From assembly GCA_963555705.1 (NCBI GenBank), contig OY743171.1, positions 20,335,352 through 20,399,351 of the forward strand: 64,000 bases of DNA. Direction: 5' to 3'. The number at the start of each line of letters is the position of its first letter. Positions within the stretch are counted from its first letter, which is position 1. The translations under genes and the position numbers were made by a program. The stretch is from Ligustrum vulgare. Lineage: Eukaryota; Streptophyta; Magnoliopsida; Lamiales; Oleaceae. The notes below the pieces were generated by a model that saw only the letters and a list, made by a program, of their open reading frames with translations, did no database searches and had not been told where the DNA came from. Below, one piece after another: positions 11,786-22,896 of the stretch.

Positions 11786-14540
11786 TTTTGCCTGATGGAT
11801 TTATCAATCTTGTTAAACACTTTGGAAATGTTCATCTAAATAATGAGCTCATCCTAACTGAAACCCTCCACATTCCTACCTTCAAATTCAACTTTTTGTC
11901 TGTTAGCAAGTTGACAAAGAACCTAAAATTGAAATTCATATTCATGAATGATCATTGCCTTTTACAGGACCTCTTGACTGAGAAGACACTAGCTGTAGGA
12001 AGACTGATAAAGATCCTCTATGTACTTGATCATAATTCTTTCTGTGCATCTACTATAAATCATTTTACTTCCTTTACTTCTGTTTCTGTTGATGTCAATA
12101 AAGCCAAAGATAATTCTGTAGATCTTTGGCATAGAAAACTAGGTCATGTGTCTGAGAATGTTATGAAACACCTAAAAATGTTGATTCCTTTCAATTTCAA
12201 TAAAAACACTCTTTTACCTTGTGATGTTTGCTCTTTCTCTAAACAACACAGATTGCCTTTCAGTAACTGCACTATTCTTACCTCAGATGTATTCGAATTG
12301 TTACACATTGACCTATGGGGACCGTATAAACATTCATCTGTCTGTGGTGCACATTACTTTCTAACTGTGGTAGATGACTTTAGCAGGTGCACTTGGACTT
12401 TTTTAATCAAACGTAAGACACAAGTCCTAAGTACCTTAAAATTCTTACACAAAATGGTTGGAACAAAATTTGATAAAACCGTAAAATGTCTAAGGACAGA
12501 CAATGGGACAGAATTCACAAACTTTGAAGTGCAAAATTTTTGTCTGAGAATGGGATCCTTCATAAAAACAGTTGTCCTTACACTCCCCAACAAAATGGGG
12601 TGGTTGAGCGAAAACATAAACATCTTTTACAAATTGCAAGGGCACTAATGTTCCAATCCAACTTGCCAAAATATTTTTGGGGGGAGTCAATTTTAATGGC
12701 AACTCACATTATCAACAAACTGCCCTCTGCCCTATTAAAGTGGAAAACTCCTTATGAAATCCTGCACAAAAAGGCTCCTGATTATCAACACTTGAAAACT
12801 TTTGGGTGCCTTTGCTTTGCCACTAATACAAAACCTTTTAAAGAAAAATTTGCACCAAGAAGCTTCAAGTGTATTCTTTGCCTTTGCCCGTTTCAGAAAT
12901 CTTTCTTGAAGATAATTCCCCAACAAACTTTCCAGTAGAGAATCAAAATAATGATCAGACAACTGATTTTACCCCTCCTGAAATCAATCAGCCTACTGGT
13001 AGTTGTCCTTTCAGTCAAGCACAGGGTAGTTCATTGAATAATTCTATGGATTCATCTCCAGTACCCACTTCCCAAAATCAGAATGTCAATCCTCTTAGGA
13101 AAAGTACCAGAACAAAATATGTACCTACATGGATGCAAGACTTTGTAACCAATATGTCCTCTTCATCATCTATGCCTACTGGAAATGAGGTAACCTGTCT
13201 GCCTAAATCTTCATCTCATACACCAAACACCTTTCCTTTCCATCAATCTTCAAATTTTGATCCACGATACATGAAATTCTTAGCCAACATATCCACCATT
13301 CAAGAGCCAAGGTCCTATAAAGAAGCTAGCACCAGGGTAGAATGGGTTCAAGCTATGGAAGCTGAACTTGCAGCCTTAGAGCAAAACCAGACTTGGGACC
13401 TTGTTCCATTAACTCCAAGGATGAATCCTATTGGCTCTAAATGGGTTTACAAGGTTAAACTCAAACTTGATGGAAGCTTAGATAGATGTAAAGCCAGATT
13501 AGTAGCAAAGGGTTATAATCAGGTCCTTGGAGTAGATTATGTAGATAGCTTCTCCCCTGTTGTAAAATGTGTAACAATCAGAATATTCTTGACTGTTGCT
13601 TCTGCATGTGATTGGCCCATTTTTCAGCTAGACATAAATAATGCCTTCTTGCATGGATTCATAGAAGAAGAGGTCTATCTTTGGCCTCCTGAGGGATACC
13701 AAAAATATCAGCAAGGAGAAGTCTGTAAACTCAGAAAATCCCTTTATGGATTGAAGCAAGCTAGTCAGCAATGGAATTCTGAATTCAGTAAACATTTGCA
13801 TTCCTACGGTTTTACACAATCAGTGCATGATAATTGTTTATTCATTCTCAAAACTGATCACAATCTCACTGCACTCCTTGTCTATGTAGATGATGCCCTT
13901 ATTACAGGTTCTTGTGAGAAGGAAATAAAAAAAGGTTAAGACATTTCTTGATGACACATTTACTATTAAAGATATTGGACCGGCTAAATACTTCTTGGGA
14001 ATAGAAATAGCAAGGTGCTCGCAGGGGTTATATCTTAACCAGAGAAAGTATGCTATGGATATTGTGTCTGATGCTAGGCTGTTTGGATCCAAGCCTACGG
14101 AGGTGCCCATACCAAAAGGGCATAAATTTGTTGCTGAAGGAACCTTGTTTAAGGAACCAGGTCAGTATCGCAAACTTGTGGGTCGGCTACTTTAGCTAAA
14201 CTTCACCAGACCAGACATCACATATGTGGTTCAGCAACTTAGTCAGTTTGTCAATTCTCCAACCATTTCGCACTGGGATTCTGCTTTGCATTTACTGAAA
14301 TATATCAAGGGAACTCTTTCCAAAGGTCTTTTTTTCCTTCATCTAATAATTTCTCACTTGCAGCATACTGTGACGCGGATTGGGCCTCATGTCCTGACTC
14401 TCGAAAATCCTTGAATGGGTATTGTATTTTCTTGGGTTATGCTCTCATCTCATGGAAGACGAAGAAACAACAGACGGTCTCACGCAGCTCTGCAGAGGCC
14501 GAGTATCGCAGCATGTCTACTACGGTTTGTGAGGTCTAGT
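11786..14540 (+). pseudogene. Copia integrase, reverse transcriptase and RNase H, broken
   Basis: Three main open blocks. 11788-12590 holds the pre-integrase domain (LWHRKLGHVSENV) and integrase core with both Asp (HIDLWGP, LRTDNGTEF). It shifts frame near 12590 into the Glu block PQQNGVVERKH. Near 12880 the reading runs from RSFKCIL straight into a pre-RT linker, so the usual segment after FLGY is deleted. 12869-13939 carries RT (WVYKVK, LDINNAFLHG, LLVYVDDALITG). After another shift near 13930 the RT end and RNase H follow ([12 protein letters not shown] near 14480), with a TAG near 14194 and further damage. All enzymatic modules are recognisable and none is translatable as a polyprotein. 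Confidence 0.9.
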
Positions 14541-14848
14541 GGATAACATTTCTTGTGCAAGATTTCCAGGTTTCTCCACAAAACTTCTGGTTCTTCTATG
14601 GTGTGACAACAAGGCGGCTATACATATTAGTGCTAATCCTGTTTTTCATGAGCGAACAAAGCACCTTGAAATTGATTGTCACGTTGTTCGGAATCAGTAC
14701 AAGGCTTGACTTATTCTTCCTCAACACATTTCTTCCAAGGATCAGGCAGCTGACATTTTTACTAAAGCTCTTTCGGGTCCACAATTCAAGTTTTTATCTC
14801 CAAGTTGGGATTGATGGACTTTCATCAATTTCCAACTTGAGGGGGGGA

Positions 14849-14953
14849 TGTAAAAATTATTTCTTGAGGACTTATTTTGATTTGTACTGAGAAGAAGATT
14901 TTTTCAGCATTCGAGTAAAAAATAAATTCTTAGCTTCCAGCTATCTTTGAACA
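14849..14953 (+). repeat. 3' LTR of the Copia element, internally deleted
   Basis: Starts TGTAAAAATT after the polypurine tract and ends CTTTGAACA. It lacks 83 bp present in the 5' LTR. The missing part lies between two TTTGT copies in the longer LTR, consistent with loss by slippage or short-homology recombination. Confidence 0.9.
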
Positions 14954-14958
14954 ATCTT

Positions 14959-15235
14959 GAACTAAATCCATCGACGATCTAAAAACTCTAATAATTGTCA
15001 AACTGAATCTATCAACAATATGATGAATCTAAAAATTCTCGGGCTGAATCTATTAATGAGCTGAAGGCTCTAAAATTCTCGATCCGAATATATCAACAAT
15101 CCGAAAACACTGAAAATTGTAAAAGTGAAGGCTCTAAAATTCTCGAATCAAATATCTCAATGATCTGAAAACTCTGAAAATCCTCAGACTAAATCTATCA
15201 ACAATCTGAAAAATTCTCAAACTGGACTATCAACT
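14959..15235. repeat. Degenerate 35-40 bp tandem repeats
   Basis: Repeated variants of AATCTATCAACAATCTGAAA and CTCTAAAATTCTCGA directly right of the Copia element. It is a different family from the minisatellite on either side. No coding potential. Confidence 0.5.
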
Positions 15236-15374
15236 AATGGCACTAAAAATTTGGAAATCAATACTTTCAACTTTCTAATTAAACTATTCCCACAACTTGG
15301 CTATGTAAATTGATCAGACTGAAATAAATACTTTCAGCTTTCTAATTAAACAATTCCGTCAATGTTTGAGAATG

Positions 15375-15670
15375 CAGGCTTGGACTTCACCTAGGATCCA
15401 TTACCTTGTTGGACCTAGACTCCACCCCGAATCAATCCCCATGTGGTACCTGGACTCTACCTTGTATCCATCACAATGTAGGACCTAGAGTCTACGTGTA
15501 TGTCAACTAATCTCGTTTGACATAGCTGACCTTCCAGATTAGCTCGTTGGCAACATATGAACAAGGACTCCACCTCGAATTCATCACCATGTGGGACCTA
15601 GACTCACCTCGACACCATCATCATGTGGGACCTGGTATGTCGACTGATCTCGTTTAACATAGCTGATCTT
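15375..15670. repeat. Degenerate 35-bp minisatellite, right block
   Basis: Same unit type as 9706-10080 (GGACCTAGACTCCACC and CCATCACCATGTGGGACC variants), then GTTTGACATAGCTGACC-type sequence that also occurs near 10090. Supports insertion of the Copia element into a pre-existing repeat tract. Confidence 0.6.
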
Positions 15671-16296
15671 TCAAATCAATTCGATGAAAAAAAGTTGAGA
15701 TTTCAAGATCAGCTCGGTAACAACAAATTCTTCTGGAGATCGAAGATCTGAAAACTCAACAGTGGATTTGAATTGAATCCATCGAAACCCAATGCAAAAT
15801 GAAGGAATTAAAGGAAATGAGCGAAAATTGAGTTAAAATGATAAAATTCAAAGTTCGGGGAAAATTAAAGGTGAATCTCTATCTTGCATATGGAATGTAA
15901 CATAATATCTGCGTAAATAATATGATTCACCTTTGCATTTGTTACAAATTATAATGGTAACTTAACAATTACGGATCAAGCACCAAAATATAAAATTAAT
16001 CACTCTTAACACTATTACTTAGTAGGCCTCTAAAGCAATAAAGAAAGAATAATATGACATTAAATTAATGGAATGCAAACAAAATCAAAATCTTATATCT
16101 TATATAATATAATAATATAAATATAATATGATATAATATAATTAATAATATATAAAAGGAGGATAGTCATCCAGCTTTCCTGCCCAAAAATCTGCCAAAA
16201 GTCCCGCCCAAATACAGTCGAAACCAGAGAAAAAAATAAGTAAAATCTCGCCCATTTTCCAAGTGATTGCACTTTTTTTAATTAATTTTTAATTGG
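15671..16296. other. AT-rich spacer, no gene seen
   Basis: Contains a very AT-rich stretch near 16095-16155 made of TATAATATAA-type repeats. No coding frame or element end is recognised. Confidence 0.5.
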
Positions 16297-16849
16297 GATG
16301 TTAGTAGGTATGTCAACTGAGCTGAGCCGAGCCGAGCCGAGTCGCGAGTCGAACATCAAGGCTTGTGCTTTTTTTGGCCGGAGCCGAGCCGAGCCAAAGC
16401 ACGACCAAAATTTTGAGGCTCTGCTCGAGCCGAGCCAGGCCGACCTTTTTTTTAAGTCAAATACGGCAAATGAATATAAATTTTAATTACTTAAATGAAT
16501 TGTACGCAATAAATGTAGTTAAAATATCAAACATAAGATTTAATAAAAATGTAAATGTAGATTTCGTAAAGTCTATCTATACTAAATTACTAATTGTTTT
16601 ATATATATTCAATAAAGGTTACAAGTTACAACCCTCCTCCTTTTTCCGGGCTTGGGACAGGCTATGATCAATATAGGCGGAGTTAAAAATTGTACACGAA
16701 TAAAAAATTTCGTGTACAATTTTTTTAAAAACATAATAATTTAAATTACATAAAATGATTTTTAAAAACTTACAATTTCTTCTATCTTAAATATTGCTCC
16801 AAGTCCTCGGCCATGATACTGCCAACTTTATTCTTGAAGTCGTAAATCT

Positions 16850-18902
16850 GCACATTCTCAATCCTTCAAGTATACAAGAGCTTCTAATATGTCTTCCTTC
16901 AGTCTTGATCGTTCGTCTGACAAAATCCTACCACTTAAACTAAATGCAGTCTCCGATGCCACGGTGGACACCGAAGGTGTTAGTAAATCACGTGCAATTT
17001 TTACTACAACTGGATATTGCCTTTCATTACACCTACATCAAGTTAAAACATCAAAATTCTCTAATTCTTGTGGTGTTAAAACACTGCGAACGTCCCCACA
17101 CATGTTACTAGCTAATTCAGATGGGATTTCAAAGTTTGTACCACCTATCGATCTAGATGTGTTTCCACTGGAACTAATTGAGAGAGCACTTGCATTTGTG
17201 TTAATAAAGTCCCATAAAGAATTAGAATGCATTGGAGTACTTTGGGAAACATTAGTTTGGGAACTAGAACTGCATTAATCATTTTTTGCAGTATAATAAT
17301 TGTACATTTCACATAATAAAGATTCCGTATTAACACGTGATAATTCTATATTTAAATTCTGTGAAATTCCCTTTATAATAGCCTTAGTGCCCATTAAATT
17401 TAATCGAGAATCTATCACCGATGCTAAAACAAATAAAGAAGGTAATTCTTCCCAGTATTTGCAAAATTTTAACTCCATGGAGCTGACTACATCATTAAAA
17501 ATTGGCAAATTCCTATATTGATTGAATGTTTGTGCAATATGAAAAAAGTGTTGTAAAACAAGTGAAGATGTTGGGTAATAAACACCACTGCATGCATTTG
17601 TGGCATCATAAAAGGCTTTTAAAATCTTTTTACACAGAATGCAATTTTCCATTCCCAATCTTTTAAATTATAGTCAGATCCATACGTATGTCTACCATTA
17701 TAATACATTGAAATAATTTTATCATAATTTTCACATGAGTGTAACATAAGGTATGTAGAGTTCCATATATGTGATACATCCGTAACAAATGAATGTTCTT
17801 CTAAACTATACTCACACACAAACTATTAAATGCTTGTTTTCTTGATGGTGATACATTTATGAAATTTATTGTTTGTCTAATTTTATCTAAGGATTTTTTA
17901 ATATGTTTTAAACCACTTTTAACAATTAAGTTGATAATGTGACAAACACAACGTTGGTGAAAAAATAAACTATCAAATGCAGGGTTAAAATTAGAAACAA
18001 ATTTATCAATAACAACCTTATTAACGCTAGCATTATCAAAAGTAAAACTACGAATCATATCTTGCATACTGAATTCTTGTATAATCCCTTTTAAAACTAA
18101 ATATATGTTAGCGGCATTATGAGGATATTTCACTAATCTAAATGCAATAATTTAACGGCATTATGAGGATATTCCACTAATCTAAATGCAATAATTTTTT
18201 TGTGTAAAATCCAAAGATTGTCAATGTAATGAGCTGTGGCAGCAATATAACCTTTTTTGTTACCACTGGTCCATAAATCAGATGTAAACCAAATAACAGT
18301 ATCAAATATTTTTAAGGCTTTAATGGTAGTTTCTTTCCTTTTGTTATATAATTTTACGTTGTCGGCACGAAGTGTATTTCTACAGTAAGGAGTATACCTG
18401 GGTTGAAGATAATTCTGCACAAATCTGGTGAAGTGAATAGAGTCAATTAAGGAAAGTGGCATCTCAACAGCCGCCACATATGCAGCCATACCTTCGCGAA
18501 ATCTTTCTTGCGAATACACAATGGTGGAAAGATTAGAACCAAAAGGTCCAGAACCACACAAAAAAAGCTGGGACTATGTTGGGTCATCAACCGATTTCGC
18601 TTTACACGTCCTTGTTATGTGCCGGTTCAAATGTGACGTGCTTGACCCGGGCTTCCATCTCATTTCTTTACCACAATAATTGCAGCACGCTTTCCATATA
18701 TCAACTCAATTTTCAACACCAATTTTTTTCTTGTCATATGTAGCCAACAATCCGATGACTCTTTTTTAACTCGCTTGATTTCAACAACTTCCTTCTCTTA
18801 GATATCATCCAAGTCAATGGGAGCATTTTCGTAGGCATCGATATGAGATGGAGTACTAGAACTACCCCTAAATTGGTTAACTTCATCCCTGTTAAACTCC
18901 AT
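16850..18902 (-). pseudogene. hAT transposase (BED zinc finger, RNase H-fold, hAT dimerisation), decayed
   Basis: Nuclear transposase of the RICESLEEPER-like hAT group. Minus-strand order: start MEFNRDEVNQF at 18902; an in-frame stop near 18800; a BED zinc finger at about 18600-18690 (CCNYCGKEM, then HLNRH, then TC, giving C-X2-C...H-X3-H...C); an RNase H-like catalytic region from 18560 to 17800 (WTSGNKKGYIAATAHY, SFTFDNASVN, RCVCHIINL); a helical segment with VIDSRLNLMG near 17400; and the C-terminal dimerisation motif PSVSTVASETAF near 16930-16970. A 44-bp tandem duplication at 18112-18199 and other shifts break the frame, so no functional protein is expected. Confidence 0.88.
18112..18199. 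repeat. 44-bp tandem duplication inside the hAT transposase
   Basis: The block starting CGGCATTATGAGGATATT at 18112 is repeated from 18156 with one or two changes. 44 is not a multiple of three, so the duplication shifts the transposase frame exactly where its two long readings part. Confidence 0.9.
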
Positions 18903-19423
18903 ATGTATGTATTGTAGTGTAGACTGTAGTTTCAAATTTGAAAGTTGAAACTTGAAACTGAGAGAAATATTATCACAAGAATTGAAGAATATAGAGAAAT
19001 GGAGAATTGAATAGAAATTATAGCAAACAAATAAATATTACGACAAAATGAAAAAACTTGTAACTTGTAAGTGAATTGTGAATTTACAAACAAAATACGA
19101 CCTATTTATAGAAAAAAACGTGGGAATACAAAAAAAATTCAAATTTTAAATTTTCAAAAAAAAAAAATCTGTATAGTGCAAATACAGATAAAAAACCAGT
19201 ACGCTGCAACGCGTGTTGCAGGCAGCAACACGTGCCAAATTAGCCTGTGTGGCTCGGCGAGCCACACGGGCCGGCCTCCGTTCGAGCCCACTGAGAATTT
19301 TTGGGCTCGGCTCGAGCTTCGACTCTGTCCTACGAGCCTCGAGCCGAGCTTAGCCCGAGCTTTTAACGAGTCGAGCCCGAGCTACTCGAGCCGATGAGCC
19401 GTTTTGACACGCCTAGATGTTAG

Positions 19424-19476
19424 CCATTTTGGCTGACATTCCATTTTTTATATTTTTTCCCCAAATAGGACAGCCG

Positions 19477-19516
<40 letters not shown>

Positions 19517-20246
19517 TATTTTATTTTTGTTTTTATTTTTTGTCTTTATTTTGACCTTTTTTTTTTATTAAATAATTTACATTTTTGGAAATTTGATTTT
19601 TATACATTAATCGGTAATACTTTGATCTTCATAATTATGAAAATTAATAAGCACTATTTGAAAAAAATAAACAAATATAAATTAAAATAGACGTTACACA
19701 AAAATATAATTGAAATAAATATAACAACAATGCGGCTTAATGATAGTCATCGTCAAGAAACGCTCCAGAGTAAAAATACATTATGGCATAAATACATTGT
19801 CGTCCTCTTTCATTCCTAAAAAATATTAAAACTAATGAGTACAATTCAGATTTTATTAAAAAAAAACTAAGTACACTTACTTTCAAACCACATAGTACAA
19901 CACGAGAAATCCAAGTGAATTAAATATTTCATTGACGTTAATTAGTTGCTGAAGGAAAAACAATTTTGAATGAAAGAAATAAATCTGCTATATTTTATTA
20001 TTATTAACTATTTTTAATAAATTATTAAGTCTTCGTTCGGAGACTATATTTTTGTTTGTAAAAAAAAATATTATTTTTGTGGAAAACCATATTGATTCCC
20101 GAAAGAGTTGAAATAAATATATTCTGTATACATATGTTACGTGAGGAATGAAAAATTTGTATTAATATATTTTGAAAATAAATAACTAAAATATTTGAAG
20201 TTTTATTTCTTAATATGTCAATTAAATGAATATGTTCTTCAATGTA
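19424..20246. other. AT-rich spacer with (ATT)n microsatellite
   Basis: An (ATT)n run spans about 19481-19518. The rest is AT-rich with no credible ORF. It is the flank into which the hAT and Sirevirus-like elements inserted. Confidence 0.6.
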
Positions 20247-20251
20247 CATAT

Positions 20252-22109
20252 TGTTGACCCAAGAGTAAACTAACCAAGAGGGTGGTGAATTGGTTTATAA
20301 AACTTTTTCGATAATAATCTCAAACTTAAAAATCAATGGGTACAAATATGTGCACTTAGTGTTACAAGTAACTAATCTATCAATGTAGTGTGCTATATAT
20401 GTGTAAACTTAATTGATAAGGCAAGTATAGCACTTAGATATATTGTTGCACAATATAAATTGATAGAATAGAGTAAATGCAATGTACGTAAGTAAAAGGG
20501 ATAAGAGAGTGCAAACACGATTTATGGAGGTTCAATCAACCAACGTGATCTACGTCCCCCGTTACCGAGCTCTCCGTACGAGCAAGGCCAAATCCACTAT
20601 TTTGGTAACTTACAACAAGGAGTACCAAATCCTTAGGCGACTTACAACAAGGAGCGCCTATCCTTTTACAATCGAGTTTTCACACGGCTCTCGAAACCAA
20701 CAATCGAGTTTTGATAAGGCTCTCGAAAACCAACAATCGAGTTTTGACAAGGCTCTCGAAAACCAACAATCGAGTTTTGACAAGGCTCTCGAAACCACAA
20801 GATATAATGAATTGAATGTACAATTGAAATAACTCTCTTGACAAATGATATACTTAAATTAAGTACCGAGAGAGTTAGGCTAACACTTCAATAGATAGCA
20901 ATGAATTAAGCTCGAGTGTTAGAGAAAAACTTTGATGCAAATGATAATGAAAAGTTTGATGCAATCAAACAAAGTTTTTCAAATAATCTCTTGTTAAAAA
21001 TATTGAATCAAATTACGTACCAAGAGATGCCACACTTGAATAATTAACAATAAGTTAAGCTCAAAGTGTTTAGGCAATGGAACTTTGATGTATCAAATGA
21101 TAATGAAAAATGTAGAACAAATAATCAAAGTTCCTCAATTGGAATTTCTCTCTTTTAAAAGATTAAAACAAGTTTAGAACAAAGAGAGACTTACACTTCA
21201 ATTCCAATATAGTGTGAAGATGTTGAAGAAGTTTAAACAATGTAAAACTAAAAATCTTCACAAAACTTTCTTCCAAAAACTTTGATGAATTTGATAAAAC
21301 AAAGTTTAGATCAATCAAAGTTTTATGAAAATAAAAGATGAATAAAAACTAAGTAAGAACACTGAATTTTCACAAGAAAGTTTGTATAAAATCTTATCTA
21401 AGTTGTTGTTATTGAATGTGAATGAGATGGCTATTTATAGATCAAAATATTCAAATTCAGCAACTTTCGGTTGACCAATTTGAAGTTTCGGTCGACCGAA
21501 TCTTCCATATAGCCGTTACAAATTCAACCGTTGAACTTTCGGTTGACCAACTTTCGGTCGACCGAAACTTTCGGTTGACCAAACTTTCGGTCGACCGAAA
21601 GTCAACTTTCGGAGTTGACTTTTTTTTTTTTTTTTAAACATAGTATAATCATGATTTAAGATCAAATAACCTTTGAAAGACAATCTTGACTTAGATAAAA
21701 ATATTTTATGCAAGTGACGAATTTTCAAGTAAGTTTCTTGATGCATAAAAATCATTTTCGAGCTCGTTGAATTTCATCGCTAAAGATTGAGAGTATTATA
21801 CCTTTACATTGGTTAAATTAACTTTTGAACTTGAACTCTAATCTTGTATGCTTGAATTCTTGATCTTCATATCATGCTTTTCAACTTCAATTTTGATCTT
21901 CGAATATCTTCGATTCTTTCTTGATCTTCTTTGCGTCTCATGTGCTCGATCACATACTTTTGATTTATTTCTTTGAGAGACGATTTGAACATAGAGTGCT
22001 TTGAATATTTATCATTACATGAAACACTTGAAGTACACTTGTTAGTAACACAATAAATTCTTGTTTGTTATGATCAAAACAATAAGGTCAAATTGACCAT
22101 AGGTCAACA
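20252..22109 (-). repeat. 3' LTR (left copy) of the Sirevirus-like element
   Basis: 1858 bp, TGTTGACC...GGTCAACA. Nearly identical to the right copy; the visible differences are single substitutions and the length of one poly-T run near 21618-21634. It contains the four-fold 31-bp repeat, the palindrome array and a TATA-like signal described under the right copy. Confidence 0.95.
20671..20797. repeat. Four 31-bp tandem repeats in the LTR
   Basis: Four successive copies of a unit containing CAATCGAGTTTTGA then AAGGCTCTCGAAA. The same array is at 26672-26798 in the other LTR. On the plus strand it yields QQSSFDKALEN repeats within a 116-codon ORF present in both LTRs. No spacers or cas genes, so it is not a CRISPR array. 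In element orientation it lies downstream of the promoter, in the R/U5 part. Confidence 0.85.
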
Positions 22110-22110
22110 A

Positions 22111-22461
22111 TTTCCCCCTTTTTGATTATGACAAACAAGATGATTTGTAATGATAATATAAACAATTGAAGAGCATAGGGAAATAAGAATAATTGATAAG
22201 TTCAATTTTAGCATATATTCCCCCTATCTTATACAAACCAATGATGCATAATCTAGCATATAATTTAATCATTTTCATGCATATAGATTATCCAAATTCA
22301 AGCTAAATCAAATCATCACCGTGTTTTCCCCCTTTTGACATAAGCAAAAAGGTGGCATCTATCCCTTATTCATGAGCATAGGTGTGATAAGCATAATAAT
22401 GGGGCATAAGTAGAATATCTTGATTGTAATCATATTCCCCCTTAGTAACGCATTCCCCCTT
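22111..22461 (-). other. Multiplied polypurine tracts of the Sirevirus-like element
   Basis: On the minus strand, five purine runs of the AAGGGGGAA type lie at about 22111-22123 (touching the 3' LTR), 22218-22226, 22325-22336, 22435-22443 and 22452-22460. The run next to the LTR would prime plus-strand DNA. Repeated tracts upstream of the 3' LTR are a known trait of Sireviruses. Confidence 0.75.
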
Positions 22462-22519
22462 AGAAAAGCATTCGTAGCATGAAAAATTACCAAAAATCAC
22501 AAAATTCAGTTTCACGTAT

Positions 22520-22880
22520 TCCAGTATAATCTCATATCTCAAATCAAATCTTTCTTTAATAGTAAAAGTTACAGCGCATTTAAATCCTGTTCCCTCTTTT
22601 CAATTTTTCTATTCCTTGCTTTCTCGCTGGACTCAACAGCATGTGGATCTACCAAGGTCCTTTATACCTTGAATATTATTATACTGAAAAATATCAGTAC
22701 AAAATCCAAGAAAAAGATTTTGATATCGCAAATGAAATCTTCCTTTAACAGTAAAGTTACAGCGCATGAAATCTTGTTCCCTCTTTTCATTATTCTATTT
22801 CATATTATCTTGCAGGAATCAATATCATGAAGAACTACTCAGATCTTTTACACCTTTAAATAGATCGGTTGGGAAGAGGT
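22520..22880 (+). repeat. 188-bp tandem duplication upstream of the cysteine-rich ORF
   Basis: Two diverged copies offset by 188 bp. Matching anchors are GTTACAGCGCAT at 22568 and 22756, AATC(T/C)TGTTCCCTCTTTTCA after each, and GC(T/A)GGA(A/C)TCAA(C/T)A near 22626 and 22813. Each copy contains an AAATCTT-Y-CTTTAA core before the anchor. They form the leader of ORF 22897-23433. The first copy is followed by a 36-codon ORF (ATG 22641) that may be a broken coding fragment or chance. Confidence 0.7.
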
Positions 22881-22896
22881 TAAATTCATCAAAAAA

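Larger units (their letters stand above)
10175..14953 (+). mobile_element. Ty1/copia retrotransposon with 5-bp target duplication, inactive
   Basis: Complete but broken element. ATCTT occurs immediately before (10170-10174) and after (14954-14958). It has a 188-bp 5' LTR, a tRNA-Met primer site, gag, then protease-integrase-RT-RNase H in the copia order, a polypurine tract (GAGGGGGGGA near 14839-14848) and a shortened 105-bp 3' LTR. Several frameshifts, in-frame stops and an internal deletion between integrase and RT make it non-autonomous. Confidence 0.9.
16305..19415 (-). mobile_element. hAT DNA transposon, 3.1 kb, perfect 8-bp target duplication
   Basis: GATGTTAG lies on both sides (16297-16304 and 19416-19423). 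The ends are inverted: TAGGTATGTCAA on the left and the complement of TTGACACGCCTA on the right. Inside each end are GC-rich subterminal copies of GAGCC/CGAGC in opposite orientation (16315-16440 and 19255-19395), probable transposase-binding repeats. The interior encodes a decayed BED/hAT transposase on the minus strand. The perfect duplication argues against great age although the gene is dead. Confidence 0.9.

Noticed and set aside
16889..17278. Plus-strand ORF of 129 codons inside the hAT element
   Set aside because: It is the mirror of the hAT C-terminal dimerisation domain, which reads convincingly on the minus strand.
20671..20797. Regular 31-bp repeats suggestive of a CRISPR array
   Set aside because: Units are directly abutting without unique spacers, occur inside a plant LTR and there are no cas genes.
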